This document shows, piece by piece, positions 24,501 to 37,700 of a DNA stretch of 64,000 bases. The notes under the pieces were generated by a model. The model did no database searches. It was not told the origin of the DNA and saw only the letters and a list, made by a program, of their open reading frames with translations. Source of the DNA: Mesaphorura yosii. Lineage: Eukaryota > Arthropoda > Collembola > Poduromorpha > Tullbergiidae. Position 1 is the stretch's first letter. Every line of letters starts with the position of its first letter. Both the position numbers and the translations under genes were made by a program. The stretch is from NCBI GenBank assembly GCA_009869945.1, contig WIXG01000023.1:186001-250000 (forward strand). Reading direction: 5' to 3'.

Positions 24501-27500
24501 ACACAACCGGCGAATTTTTATACTCTACAAAATTCCGAGGAAAGAAAGCGAGACACATGCTCGAAGCAATTGAATTATTAATGTAATATGGTGTAAGGAA
24601 AAGGGTTAAAGGGTTCAAATTTTTATGAGTTGAATTGACAAGACGCAAGGCGGCGAACTGAACAAGTTATGAAAAGTTTGCTCGCTCCTCAGGAAATTGT
24701 TCCGAGTTATCGTACGCTTCTGCACGAGGAAGGTGACAGATAAAGAAAAATTATGGAAAATCGAAGCGAAAACTTGCGAGAGTGGCGCGACGGCAGCGAG
24801 TCGGCGAGACAGCCACTTGAACATTACATTTCTTCCCCTCATTCTTTCCCTCTGTGGAATTTTTCTTGTATGATTGCGAATTTTCTTAAGAGACAAGGAT
24901 TTGTTCCTGTTCCACCAATTTTTCTACATCATACTTCTTTCCATGCTTCAACTTGAGCCTCGAGACATTCGTTCGAGTTTGAGCATCAGGTTGCTTGGTA
25001 CTTGCTTGAGGATGTGTATAATTCACGGGGAAAGCCTGACAATCACATAAACGAGAGAGGATGAGAAAAGATGACTTTGGGGTCTCTCTTGATAGGAGGA
25101 CATTCATTCATGTTATGTTATGAGAGAATTGACCTTTTCCACTTTATTCGCGTTTGAGTACTTCACTGCAACTGCAGTTGAGCATCTGTTCTTACAGTGC
25201 GGGCAGAAGAAGAGTGTCTGCCTCTTGGATTTTTATGTTTGCCGTTTGTTGTCAGAATGAGCGATTTCAAATCGCTTCACACATGGCCACATTGGGCTTG
25301 TTCCCTATCAAATACGCTCCAGACGTAGTTGCGTCGAATATTTACTAAGAACATTAGTCAGTCAATTAATTACCTGTAAAGATTGAGCAAAATTCATTAA
25401 TTATTACAGCAGTTATTAGAGTTTGAGACCTGAGGTCCTCTTCAGAAGCTCTCTAAAGTCTAAAATGAAATGATGCGAACTGAACTCATATATTTTTATG
25501 CTTGACACGCTCAATTGCCGAGCCTTTCTGGTTTGTGCCGTACGTTGATATTTCTTATCTGTGACAGATCTGATCTCTTTCATATCTCAAGAGACGAGAG
25601 CCCAATCAACGGTGAAAATGGAATTGAGGGAATTCGATTCAGGTTAAGCCCTGGATTACTTTACTGGTACCAGCCAGCTCGTGCTGTGCTGTGAGCTTAA
25701 GAAATATTGAACACGATTACATCAGGATGTGTTCAAGTAATGTCATCTTTCTGCTGTCTGCCACTGCACGGGCACTGCTTTTTGTAGCCTGGAATTCAGG
25801 TTGATCTCACATTTTGTTCGGTTATGATCCCTGAGTCATTGCAGCCATATTTCATTCTGATTGAAACGAACCATTTCACTATTCTCTCGATCCTTTACTT
25901 GTTCGGCTGCTCAGAGGCAATGAAGCATGAAGAATTGTTTCGAGTAAATTGTGGTACCTGTGTGGTTCCAAGTTTCCTGTTCTACAAATTGAACTTTGTG
26001 CCTGTTCCATGAAATCTGAAGGCCTAGATGCCTTAAAATCGAACAGAATCTCCACGTCTGATGTCATATGAAATGCAATAATAAGAAATGAATCCCAATG
26101 AATGCCTGAACGTAAACGAAAACGTAAGCGCTAGACTGAAGCTTTAGAGAGTCACGCTATTTTCTAAATTCACCTTGATCGACAGACTCTTAAAAACCAG
26201 ACGCAGATTTAAGAAATCCAGACTTAAGTAAATAATACCTGAACTTGTACCACTCTTCACTTTTAAGTTCAGGAGCACAGAATAACAAATATCACATCCC
26301 TGACATGAAAATCCGATTTTGAGGGAATGTTGTTTCTCTTCTTAATATGCAAAACCATACAAACGGACAAGAAAAGTTTAACAAGGCCTACGCGCAACGG
26401 GAGCCGAGGTGCAGCCGATACGGCTTAAATACCGTGTAATGTATGTGTAAATGTAAGTGTACTTGAATCTAGTCGCTGCTGAGAGTTTGAACTTCAAGAT
26501 CAGCTTCAAGTATTTAGTTTACGAAAACGTCCTCAAAAGTAGTTTACTGGACTGTTACTAGCTGCTAGCACAATAATTGATTCTTCTCTTTAGTGAAAAT
26601 GAGCCTATTTAGTACCGCCTGAGTAGTCTTTCATTATTGTACCGAACCAGAAGGAATTCCATGTTAATAGAAAAAACCTAATGTGACATAATGTATTGCT
26701 TTCTGCCGTTACCTTCTCAGAAGTGTTCGGGTAATAAAGGAAGATGAGAAAAGGTGGCATTAGTTTTGTCAAGAAATAAAATACAAAGTAAAGGCAAAGA
26801 TGAAAAGATTTCCATGTACCATGTGCGTGCATGAACCTTTTCAGAAAAGCTAACAAGGTGTGTTTAATAGGTTTACCTGTGCCTGTGAGAAATTCTCCCT
26901 GCCTCGTTTACGTCTCGAACTCATTTTTGAAACCGAAAACTGGAAAACTGCATTTCTTGTTACATGGGTTCGACGTATGAAGTTGAAAAGATAACATCAA
27001 CTGAATTGCATCGACATGGACCACGGCAAGATTTGGAGTCACACTCAACCAAAGAACTTAATGAATTGACAAACATTGTCCGAACTCTCAGATACAATGT
27101 GTGAACATTTTACTTAACGATTCCATTCATACGAACGACTAACGGACTTTTAATGGGTGACGACGTTTCCTCGCTCGCATCGTACCTTTCTTATTTTTCA
27201 TGCACTTCTCTTAACTAGTAACACAATAAAATAAAACATCTTGAGAGTCTCCTTTACTCTCGAATTCATAAATACGTCAGGCTATGTTTCTGGAATTACG
27301 ATAAAATTATTTTATTCCGAGGCATTGAATTTGCAAAATTAAAGTTTAAACCTGAGGGTCAGCAGAATATCGAGGAGTTGCAAACCACAATCATTAATTT
27401 CCTCGTTAATTTGACACCGCGTCGATTAATAAATCATGAAAATTGCATTTACGACCCAACACGAGAAGCGGTTTAGCTGAAGACCAAGATTCTCAAAGGA

Positions 27501-30500
27501 ATTTTTGTGAAAGATAACAATCATTTTGTCATTTAAGGTATGATTTGTGACAAAGCGTGAATGGAATAAAGTTCAGTCTGAATCTTCAGTCCCGGTGGCA
27601 CATGTTGTTGGCCAGCCTACCAGCCAGAGTCGAATTCATTCATCTTTTCGGCCAGAGAAACAGCATCGCGCATCGTGTAGCCTCGCAAATGTGCCGTGTT
27701 CATTCACATAATTCCTAAATCTCATTGTGTGAATTTCTCGTCTCCTTTCTTGTACTTTGTTACTCAAGTGTTAATAAAGAGCGTTCCCTTCTTGAAAGGT
27801 ATTTAACTATTGTTATTACATATGATTATGCACTATTATTTCTAAAGACTTTCTGCCTTTTCCCAAACGCAGATGTTTTCCGTGTATGGTTTCGGGATCG
27901 CTTCCTTTTCTGACCTGGCTTGCCCGATACCCACAGTGCAGAGCAGGCGACAGGGATAACTCCATTATGTTGAGAGAAGCTCATTGTAACAGCATGATAC
28001 CCATTCAGAGGTTCAAGTATTAAATACTTTGTACAAGCTTATCCTTCCTGGCTCTGCCTGCTACTTTCTACACTGTATACATACCCCACAATTTTTATTT
28101 CATTTTCAGTAGCCAACCTAAAAACTGTTGTTTTCTACATGCAGTGAGTTTTGACAATGTTTTGCTACATTTTATACAATGTCGGAGAACACAATAGCCT
28201 CCATGATAAATGTTTCCAGTAAAAAAGCTAAATAGCCGTGGCTGCAGCCTTTCAGAACTCACATAAAAAAGTGGCAGGATTTCCAGTCACAGTTGCAGCT
28301 GAGCAAGTCATAAATCCGATATCGCAACAATTGTGCCGGTAAAACGGAACACCCGAACCGAGAATCTAAATTAAAAAATACGGGTCACATAAAAAAACAA
28401 GAACAGTTTCACACTTCTTTCATATCACGGAGCTTTAGTCACGCTTTGGGCCTTACATATGTAATCCAGGTCATAAAATGCTGAACAGCAGCGCAGATCT
28501 GCGTTATTCGCTCTTATGATTTGTGCTCCCAATTCATATCCCACGAGTGGTCCGGAACAATCCTGCAACAAATTAAAATTTATAATTTCAACACTTTTAA
28601 AATAAGCATCCGACTAGTTGGCTAACGCAAAAAGGTTTATGGACCCGAGAACATGTTTTTATGGGTAGGACATTTGTAGCTTGTTCCATAAAAACACTAA
28701 TTGAATTTGATTTTCACTTGTTTGCTATTTGCTTCTCAGCCACAGCCTAATTTTACAGCTGGTGATTTTACGACGCAAATTGGCTCCAGCTTCTTGGTAT
28801 TTTGCGCGTGAAGTTTTTCAAATGATATTATTCCGCATAAGCGAATGCGTGCAGTAGGCCAAGAAGGCAAACCCCGCAGAGTTCAAGAAACCGAAACTTT
28901 TTAATGCACTGTCATAAAATTATTCTCTTAAGAGATCTTACAATACATTGTATCCTTGCAAAACACATTTGCGGCTGCTGTGACATAAAATGGCAATAAA
29001 TTTTGCACACATAATGGGATTTCTTTCCTGTCCAAGTAAATTAAACCTGCATTAATTTATGGTGTGCAAAATTTTAACTACGAACCAAAACCAAAGCAGG
29101 ACAGGAGTCACACCTGACACCATCAGTAATAATAAAATGTCACCCGGGCCAACCATTTTCACTTACGCCCTTCGCCCGTGGTTTAGTTTTTAAGTTTCTT
29201 GAACTTCTTTACAGCGTGCAAATGTGTGCGAAAATATATGACCGCATCATGGCTATGCAAATTATGATTTCATTAAAAAACCAGTAGGCGAAAACCCATA
29301 AAAACACCAAAATGTCATGGCCGCTATTTGCATTTGCTTGCGCAGGGTTTCATCAGTGTAAAAATCTCATTTGTCCTTACCCCAAGCTTCTGAATTCATC
29401 CCAGCGTCTTTATTGCTTAATCTTAAGTACTTTTGCAACACTAAACTCGGTTGATTATTATTTCCCAAGTCGACTCCAACTTTTCCTGGGCTGAATAAGG
29501 AAACCAGCTCGCAGTGTCTAATTTCATTTGTGTTTCACGCCACGGCGACTCCGTTTTCATCATCTCGCAATGCATTTGCATTGCTGTGCAGCGCATTTAC
29601 TCCGCACCAGCATGAATGAACTTTGGCTTCGAAGGAAATATAAAAAGAGAAACAACTTTGTCCGTCTTTACCTTTTTAAGAAAGTCGACCTTTTTCTTAC
29701 CAGGCATAGCAGTAAGTGTGCAGTATTAACGCTAATTTTTATAATGCCTCGCTGCATTTGGTTCCCAGAAGTGCACGGCTCATTCCGGCTCTTAGCCTCG
29801 TCCTGTCTCTTAATGAAGCTCACAAAGTTGCACAAAAATTGCAATGTCCTCTTCAAGTGGTCTCCAACCAATACTTTAAAACTTTGAGTATTCTTCTTTT
29901 ACTCGTGACTTTCGTCTTCCGAATTCTTTCTACATCACGTGGAAGTTGGAGACTCAAACTTAATTTCTTCACGCACGGAGCAGTGAACTGTATTGTTCCC
30001 TGTTCGCCACTTTGAATTTGCATAAAGGTTAAGTCTTCTGATTTTGCCGCTTCAGACGATGCATCGTTTATTCCGAATTTGTATGCCAAGCCTATAGAAG
30101 TGTTTCGCATGAGGTGCTCTGCATTCTGTATGCTGGGTTGGGAACACTCGAGAACCGAGAACCTCTTCTTGCTTCTTTTAAAACATGAATAATCCTCTTT
30201 TGACCCGAAAGGTCAGCTCGACATGTTATTCGAGCTCCGCTTCTCGGTGTTTAAGGAGTTTAAGTGTCACTTACGCTGAGGAGACATAACTCTACGGACT
30301 ACGAACGGAATCGTGCTGTAAATCTCAATTCTGCAATCCGCGCCATCAACACCGCAGAGCCTGAGCCTAAATCTGCATTTAAACCGGATCTTCCAAAAAT
30401 CCGACTTCGACTGGCGCATGTGTTCCTATGTAAATATACAAAAGTGCAAGGCTTCTTCTTTGAAACCAAAGATTACGGCTTAAACCCTCAAAAACACAAC

Positions 30501-33500
30501 TGGGCAAAGTCATGATGGAAAATATTAAACAGCTGAAGCTCTCTTCTTTCATCCAGCTTCTAATTCGGATTTTAAGCCAATCTTCGGGATTTCCCAACCC
30601 GCATCGCCTACAAAATTTCTAAATCCCTCTCTGGTTGTTTTTGTTTGAGGGGAAAGAGTTTATTCGTATCTCATTTGCAAGTATTTACAAGCAGCCGTAG
30701 AAATAGAAAGGAAAAAAGTGCTCCCAAACCAAAACAGCGTAAAAGCATTCACTTTGCTGAGAAAACACCGAATACCGAAATGGATTGTTTGGGAGCGCAA
30801 AGTCGCGTCTAAATTTAGGATTTGTGCTGCCGTTGGTCAACTATGAGCAGATTCTACCCAACGCATTACACCCTTTTGAATATGATAATGTAAAATGAGT
30901 GTTTATTATTATTGTTATGAGGTATTATGATTATTATTGTGTTTTGAAACACTTTTTTCAGTCGCTGTTTATTATTTGGGTGAAAATGAAAACCGAGTCG
31001 AGTCGCACGAGTGAGCACGTCTAAATTATTAATATTAATCCACATGTAAGGCTCGGGCCGGGCACAGTCAAAGCCAACAGGCATAAAGATGAGACCTTTC
31101 CGGGTTGGCTGACTGACTGACTGCAACAGTCGCGGTTATTTCGCTGAAGGCGTACGGCACACGCTTATGCTTCAAATATAGCGAACCCACGATAATAGCC
31201 ATTTCGACGGGAAAATCAGAAAATTCATTTTGCACCCGTGTGAAACTGGGCAAGCAGACAGGCGGGCGTTCGCGGGGATTATTTCACAGCATCCCTTTGT
31301 AGTAGCTGTAGCCAGCAGCCGTGTTAGACGATTTGGAAGCAATTGGTGATCATTTCCCTGTTTCAATGATCATTTCACATTATTATTTTTGCCAAGGGCT
31401 TCAAATCTCAAAATTCATACATTATTACATTACAGCAGCACAAGGACGCATGATCGATCATAATAGAATTTAAAAAGAATATTGCTAGTTTATCAAATCG
31501 GATATTTTTACCCTTCTCAGGGAGAATCAAAAAACGAAAACGAAACCCCGAGCCTGGTTGAAATGCAATGCAACGCTGAGCAGCACCAAATCAGCACTGT
31601 TTCTGGAGGAGCCGCGACAACTTTCCACGAGCCACGACTGTGAAAGGAAGGAAAGCCAAAGCCAAAACCATCGGAACTGGAATGGCGAGAGGGAGAAGGA
31701 AGAGACTGAAGAAGTGGCAGCGGTAGCAGACCACCACACTTTCGTGAAGAACCCAAAGTCAGCGGGAGCGTAAGCCCAATGCATTATACGGAGTAGGATA
31801 AAAAGACTTTCAACTCCCTGCCTACGCCAACAACAGCAGCGTGAGCAGTGAACAGTCCTTCAACCATTCAATCCGAGTGCATCGCATTGTGAAACTGAAC
31901 TCTGCCTCATCGCAGCCCTCAGCTTGGGTTTGGCCTTTGGGTTGTTACATTCGCGGCCGACTGAGGCATAGTACCCGGTGCAAATCCTGCTCTCTCCATT
32001 CAGTATCGAGTTTCAGTTCGCAGGAGACGGAGTGAACCCCAGCAACCGACCTGACGCTCGTCGTGGCCGTGGAGAAAGGAATTAAGACGAGACTTTCCCT
32101 TTCTGTCCAGATTTTGATCAAAGATTAACTTTTTCATCACACTTTCTACTTACATTTACGTGTGTTGTGTGCGTAATTGAAAGAACAAAGACGGCTGTTG
32201 AGAGCATAGATTCTTCTCACGATAAAATTCAAGAGTGGAGATCTTCTCAGACAGAAAAGTAAAACGCACAAACAATTGTGCAGTGCGTCGTGACACAAAA
32301 GATTCTCGAAGTTTATATCTTTCTTTGCTACACTTTTGTAATTAAATATTTAAGATCAAATCAAACTTTCTTTCCTGCCCCACGCCGCCTGTCTTATTTG
32401 TGTAGTCCACCTTGTCGGTGGCTGAAGTGATAAGCGACTGCCAACTTCAAACAAAACAATCAAAGCAGACTCGACGCAAGTGACGGCGACGGGACTGTGA
32501 CTGAAATTAATGAAAAATGTTCTTTATTGTATAAATTGTTACAGTCTGTGCTTGCTGCGGTGAAAGAATACAAACACAAGCGCAATTTACATGTGAAAAA
32601 GGCTGCAAGGGAGGAAAAGCTAATAATAGCTCGCGAGACTCCTACACAAACAATTCGAAAGTTCAGGAATACTTTCCATTACAATAACATATCATTCATT
32701 TGGATCCCGTTTGACACGAACACGTTGCGGTCTCTTCAATAATACTTTGCCGAAGCCTCAAAAGCCACAGACGCAGAGCACAAAGCGACAGCGAGGATCT
32801 AATGAATAGAATTTTCACTTTCGAATGAAAATCATCAAAAAGTGAGAGTGCGAGTGAAGCGCGTACGCACGTAAAAAAAGTCAAACTCGAAAGAATTTCT
32901 CAACTTCGCCAGGCTCTCTCCAGCGTACCAGTGCAGAAAAACATCGCAGCAATTACGCGAACAAATTCTTTACATAGCCCACAGAAAACTTGTGCTCGTG
33001 CTCAAGAGACTCAGACTGGATGCACATCGAACAAATTCCAGCGCAAGTTCGAGTTATCAAACGAGACAAGTCAACACGTAATAAATTCGTTCGCTGCATA
33101 CTTAACAGGCTAACAGCTCAACTGCATTCTTCGTAAAGAATTTGACTACTACTTATAATCTTAACTTGACGAGCCCAACTTTTGAATTATCACTAAATGT
33201 AAACGCAAGGTCAACGCAAGCACAAATCTGCACAATTTGCAGCAAGTAGCAAATCTTTGACCGAGAAAGACTTGATCGCGTCTGACGCGAATTTCACCAG
33301 TTTTGTTTACACTGAGAGACCCAAGATTGTTTACGCAGCTTTGACATCGACGTCAATCAATGCTATCGACCTCAAGCTGCTAGAACTGCGTTCATATTAT
33401 CAACTTAACCCAAACCAAGCTTGAATCCTGCTGCTGCTGCTTGCCGCAGAGCCATGAACTTTGTTAAATTTTTATCTTCTCGTCAATCAATCTCCAGAGG

Positions 33501-34629
33501 AAATGAATGAATACTTTCCAGACATTTGTTCGGAAACAGAGTAAAGATTAGTGTGTCATCGTCGTGAAAGATAAAACGATATTTGTGCAAATCTTAAGTT
33601 TCATCCTAATTCTTTGAGCCCTATTCGCGAAAAATTGCAAAGCAAGTCTAAATGAAACGAAGTGAACGAACGGTCGATTTCCATTGCCAATTACCAGTTG
33701 CCACAAGTTTGTGAGCTTTTCCCATCCTTCTTTATCTCACTTCCATTCACACCCATTCAGTCAGCATTTCTATGAATGGTGACATTGGAACAGTCCAAGT
33801 GTGAAAATTCAATTCGTGACCATAAAACAAGGCAAAGACGCGCGAAGTAAGAAAGTTGCCAAAACTGTCAAAGAAAGTGTTTAATATTTATGTGACGTTG
33901 TTCATTGAATAAAATACTGAAAGCATAGAGAAAGTATGCGGCCTGCAAGCCGTGCTGGTGTGTTGAATTGAATAAAGTGGATGAACAAGTTCCAGACAAA
34001 GGACGCACAAGCAAAGACTCGTCTGAATTCCTTTGACTAGTGTTTGCCTGCGTCCACACTGTACTGCACGGTCTGTGGAAATTGCACCGATGCAAGAGAA
34101 AACGAGGCAGATCCATCATCATCACTTTAACATGTGAGGTTCACATTATCAGTAACTATTCGTGTAGACTTCTTTCAACCTTTTGCCAGTAACATTACTC
34201 TTTTTCGTAGTTGGCTTGGCCTGAGCACACAAAAGAAAAAGAAGAAAGCAAGTGAGAAATTCGAAGCCAAAGAAGTAGCTTCAAAAGAATTCGAACCCAG
34301 ACCCAAATTACCCAAAGGAGATCCATTCAACCACAATCACACGCTCCACTCACGTCTTCCAATTTCCTCTGTTTTTGTTGTGGGCTTATTTGTATTGAAC
34401 TTGAACTTGAAAAGACAAGGATCTGCAGGCTGCAGCAGCACGAACGATCCACCCACTCAACGCACACAACCATCACATTAGCTGACCACTCATGGTAGAG
34501 TGGCACTCGCACGCGAACGCTAAGATTTAACAAGCCCGAGATCGAGCACCGAGCATTATCAAAATGCAAAATATGTAGTACGGCTACTGCTACAGAAAAA
34601 AATTGTTCATTAACCCTACCGGACGACTA
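15536..34629. other. Intergenic region between the SID-1 pair and robo
   Basis: These roughly 19 kb contain no gene I recognise. The first few hundred bases should hold the promoter and 5' UTR of SID-1 copy A. The last 2-3 kb may hold the robo promoter and untranslated exons. Open frames in between, including one of 177 codons on the minus strand (16166-16699), lack recognisable domains and coding-like continuity. Short internal repeats such as two copies of GTGCATTCTGCAT near 22526 and 22557 are visible. No transposon ends, tRNA or rRNA were identified. Confidence 0.55.
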
Positions 34630-34702
34630 ATGAACGAGAAAATGACGACGAGGATAATTAAACTTGGCGTCATCTTCATCTTCGCCTGCTTCGTTGCAAA
34701 TG
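34630..34702 (+). CDS. robo: robo exon 1: start codon and signal peptide
   Basis: The exon encodes MNEKMTTRIIKLGVIFIFAC and then FVAN plus the first base of a Gly codon, and ends at a strong donor (G|GTAAGTGA). It has a short basic region followed by a hydrophobic core, as expected of a signal peptide, with probable cleavage close to the exon end. An in-frame TAG at 34576-34578 makes ATG 34630 the first possible start; ATG 34642, four codons later, is an alternative. The exon ends in phase 1, as the Ig1 exon 26 kb away requires. The link rests on phase, signal peptide and gene order, not on a transcript. Confidence 0.75.
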
Positions 34703-37700
34703 GTAAGTGATCTCTCTCGCCTGCGTAAAGTGAATCATTCTAATTTCCTACAACACAAACAGCACGGTGGATTGCCAAGTTTTATAACTCTTGTTGGCAA
34801 TCATTCAGAAATGACTCAGACAAGATTCCATTTCACAGTTGCATTAACACTTGATTAACATTCGCGCTAAGCACTTAACAGATTATTAGCTCCATAAACG
34901 GGCTGGCTTGGGAGCGTCTGTACATGCACCTGCAGTTTACTGCGCTTTTGATTGGTCATTGGAGTTGGGCACTTAGCACACATACAGTACAGTGCAAATA
35001 TTTTACGATAAATGGCACTCATCATCTCGGAAACAAAAGTAAAGTAATTTTAGCACCTCGTTTGCCATTGCCGTTTATGCTCGTATTTGCCTTTTAATTC
35101 TTTCTGCATACTGTGCTTAGCCGCGGTGCGTTGTCCTGCTCTTCGAATGTATCTCATCATAAAGCTTAATAGATCCCAAAATGTGTTAAAATACCGCATA
35201 TTCCACACTTTTCTTTCCAATCGCCCTTCCCATAACATGGATAGCATCGCCTTTGCCACTGCCTGGCCTGAGCTGAGCCAGGAAGTGGCCGAGACCGAAA
35301 TTCTCCCCTTCCACGTCTTGCATTTTATCGCCGTGTTTTATATTTCTTCGCATTCCCCTCTGCCAATAATTTATATTTTGCGTTTACCGACTGCTTACTG
35401 CTTTAGTACGGTTGTCAAGTCTTTTGTGAAGTAATTACGAATTTTTAGCACTTCTCCACTGCACTTATGAGAAAAAACGTTAAAACAGAAGCAGGGGCTA
35501 ATCAAACTTAAGTCGGGAGTGCGAAAGAAGGGAAAACCTCAAGACACTTACCGCTTGGGTTGCTACCACGATTACTAAGGCGAGTTGTGAAATAACGCGT
35601 TTTGAATGCAGTGAAGGCTCACTTTTAGAGCATTCGCCTTTTCGAATTGTAATAACAAGCTAATGGCCTTAATATAGCAGAGAAAGTACTTAAGAGTTTC
35701 CAACTCTGAAACCAAGCAATAAATATCGTGCTTGCTTCTTTCGGCGTTAGAGAAAGACTCAGCGTGGGATCAAATTAGCAAAATACCATCACATTAAACA
35801 TGCACATGATTGAATTTTTTATGAAGGTGGAAAGCCCACGAATCTCACTCTAGAACTTAATGCAAAGCTTGGAGGTTAGAATTCGCAGGCATTTGCACTG
35901 GATTTTCGGAATCAGAAAATACCTAGTGCATTATTAATGGAATTGATACGGATTGAATTTTATACTCTTAAGTTCTTTACTTCTGTGCGACGTACTCCGA
36001 CTTTGAAGGACGAGTCAGATTATGAGCAGCTTGTCTTTTGGACTTCTTTGCGCTTTTTGAAACGTGATTATGATAATGAAGTTGACTAATTCCCACAATG
36101 AGTTTGTTCAATTCTCAAGGCTTGGCGTGAAGTGGGACCTCATTTCACTTTGTCGAGGTATGAAGAAAAGTCACTCAGAATGTCCCCTGGAACAAAACTT
36201 CAAGTGTCCTTTATTAGTTCCGGAGTTTTGAGTCTCTAGAGACCTTGAGACATCGCATTACTGTGTTCTTCCTCGCCACTTTCTTTACCAGAAGCAGCAG
36301 ACTTGTGCGTTCCGGATTTAACTTTTGTCGTCGCTCGTCATCTTTTATTCTGTCCAAATTTTAATAGGAAAAGTAAGGCACTAATTATATTAACGCCTTT
36401 CATTAAATTCTATTTTCTACACTTTTGAGCCGAAATATAGCAATAAATTCCGTTTGGTGGCAAGAATCGTGAAAAACTCGGCAACACGCTGTGATGTGGG
36501 CGTCAAGTTGTCGAAATAAATCAGTAATGAGGAAAATCCCAACGCCCGGCTCGATTCTCTTGCTTCTCTGGCGGCATTCCCCATTTTGATTAATTCCTGA
36601 TTGCATTAGTGTAAGAAGTACTTACGCAAGATACAAAATGAGATTCTAGTGCGCATTAAAGTAAAGTGAGGGTAGCTTTAGCTTTTGTTGAGTTTCGGCT
36701 TTCGGGCATTGTATCGGTTCCCTTCCGCTGTGGTTGGCGGTGGCGGTGACCTCCTGAAGTGTTGCTTCTCTTTGGTTATCAAGATTTACCTCCGACTCGA
36801 GGCCTCTATCTGTTCTTAACCCCTCTTCATTACTCGTACCATTCTAATACCTCAAAATTAACTTTGCACCGTACCAAGTCGATCCAATATTATGGCTGAT
36901 TACACTTGAGACGACACGGCCGTGTTTACATTCGCTCTCTGCCTTCGCCGTCCACGCTGCTACATTAAAACTTGTATCATCCGATCCCAATACAAAGTTC
37001 CCCAAATCCTCAAGATTAACCAGGAAGAGACAAGAGACAGGCAACCGTATTAACAGTGTTTAGTCTTACTTACCAATTTTCTCTCATTTTGGCCTTTCTC
37101 TCCGTTTCTCAGATCGGCCTGAGAGAGAAATCCATTTGCCTGCTGTGCTGCTTTGAGACTAATATTATTATTTACACGCCCAAGTCAAATATATTGAAAT
37201 CAAAGGGGAAAATGCCATACAGTTTAGGTTCGCATTATGCTGTGTGTATGGTTGTATAAAATGGCATTGACAGAGACAGTTAGAGAGCGCCGATTCCGAT
37301 TGTAATCATGATGATAATGATACGGTTTAAGCCTGCAATCAAATTCCTGTACGTGGAACAACGTAAATATTATTACGCAATTCTGAAATACGATTCACTT
37401 AGCAAATATCACTGGCATTGAAGGCAAAAGCTGGATATTGGCTGGATTTAAATATTATTTACAAATTCCTCTCGTGTCTCGTGTTCCTTCACTCCGCTTC
37501 ACCTTTTTGCAACAATTTTGCATTAATGGAATTTTCATTTCACTTTGTCGTGTCTGACAATTTGCTCTTCTTCGGAAGCGTAAAGCGTTTGCGTGTGAAC
37601 GCAGCGGCGGTGAAAGTCAACAGAACGAATGCGTTAAGTGAAAGTAGCGTAACGTTGTAAAGCTTTTAGGCTTTACTGCATAGCGCTGCATTACAAAGAC

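Noticed and set aside
30897..30950. TTATTATTATT-rich tract
   Set aside because: Ordinary AT-rich low-complexity sequence with irregular units; not a clean microsatellite and no evident function.
34284..34298. tRNA B-box-like sequence on the minus strand
   Set aside because: It has one mismatch to the B-box consensus, no T-stem pairing and no suitably placed A-box.
36769..36780. Twelve bases identical to the start of miR-9 (TCTTTGGTTATC)
   Set aside because: The flanking sequence does not continue the mature miRNA and no complementary arm forms a hairpin on either side, so this is a chance match.
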